From the NCBI GenBank assembly GCA_030667765.1, contig DAOUVF010000150.1, forward strand, positions 1 to 7,212: DNA of 7,212 bases, written 5' to 3'. Origin of the DNA: Bacteroides sp. (lineage in GTDB: Bacteria; Bacteroidota; Bacteroidia; Bacteroidales; SM23-62). A program made the position numbers and the translations under genes. The notes below the pieces were generated by a model that did no database searches, was not told where the DNA came from, and worked only from the letters and a program-made list of their open reading frames with translations. Of the stretch, positions 7,205 to 7,212 are shown one piece after another. Each line of letters opens with the position of its first letter. Position 1 is the stretch's first letter.

Positions 7205-7212
7205 ATCAGTAT

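Overview
The window carries four co-directional genes on the minus strand. They read from the right-hand edge towards position 1 and are separated by gaps of only 14, 82 and 37 bp, so a single operon is likely. The base composition is moderate (roughly mid-forties percent GC by eye). Shine-Dalgarno sequences are mostly absent and the gene leaders are A/T-rich. The gene content (a lipoprotein DUF4962/heparinase II-III-like lyase, a DUF5009/HGSNAT-like membrane acyltransferase and a secreted sugar-esterase-like hydrolase) points to a polysaccharide-degrading member of the Bacteroidota, probably environmental. This assignment is an inference from style and content; no marker gene is present.

Layout in transcription order: (1) 7204-5999, a Tat-exported PLP enzyme of the SelA/DgaE-like fold type I group. 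(2) 5984-4872, a polytopic transmembrane acyltransferase of the heparan-alpha-glucosaminide N-acetyltransferase (HGSNAT)/DUF5009 group. (3) 4789-2408, a lipoprotein with a DUF4962 region followed by a heparinase II/III-like region. (4) 2370 to the left edge, a signal-peptide-bearing two-enzyme protein. Its N-terminal half is an acetyl-xylan-esterase-like alpha/beta hydrolase and its C-terminal half is a cytosolic-carboxypeptidase-like (CCP-like) M14 zinc carboxypeptidase with its own beta-sandwich N-domain. This fourth reading frame stays open to position 1 with no stop, so it is easily missed by tools that require a stop codon.

The last ~108 bases (1-108) do not belong with the rest. They are about 66% GC, use GC-rich codons, and encode what looks like the start of an ArsR-family winged-helix repressor, beginning at an ATG at 108. 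The M14 domain is cut off about 11 residues after its catalytic Glu, where some 25-40 more residues are expected. The simplest reading is a chimeric join (assembly, library, or a real recombination end) near position 108, rather than a natural esterase-peptidase-repressor protein.

Working model (inference): all four products act outside the cytoplasm or in the membrane. The lyase-like lipoprotein and the esterase would cut and deacylate an acidic or acylated glycan. The acyltransferase would acylate a sugar across the inner membrane, and the M14 domain would trim a peptide or amino-acid substituent. The exported PLP enzyme's substrate is unknown. No SusC/SusD, sulfatase, regulator or transporter is in view, so the target glycan cannot be named. 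No RNA gene, CRISPR array, insertion sequence or convincing terminator is visible on either strand.
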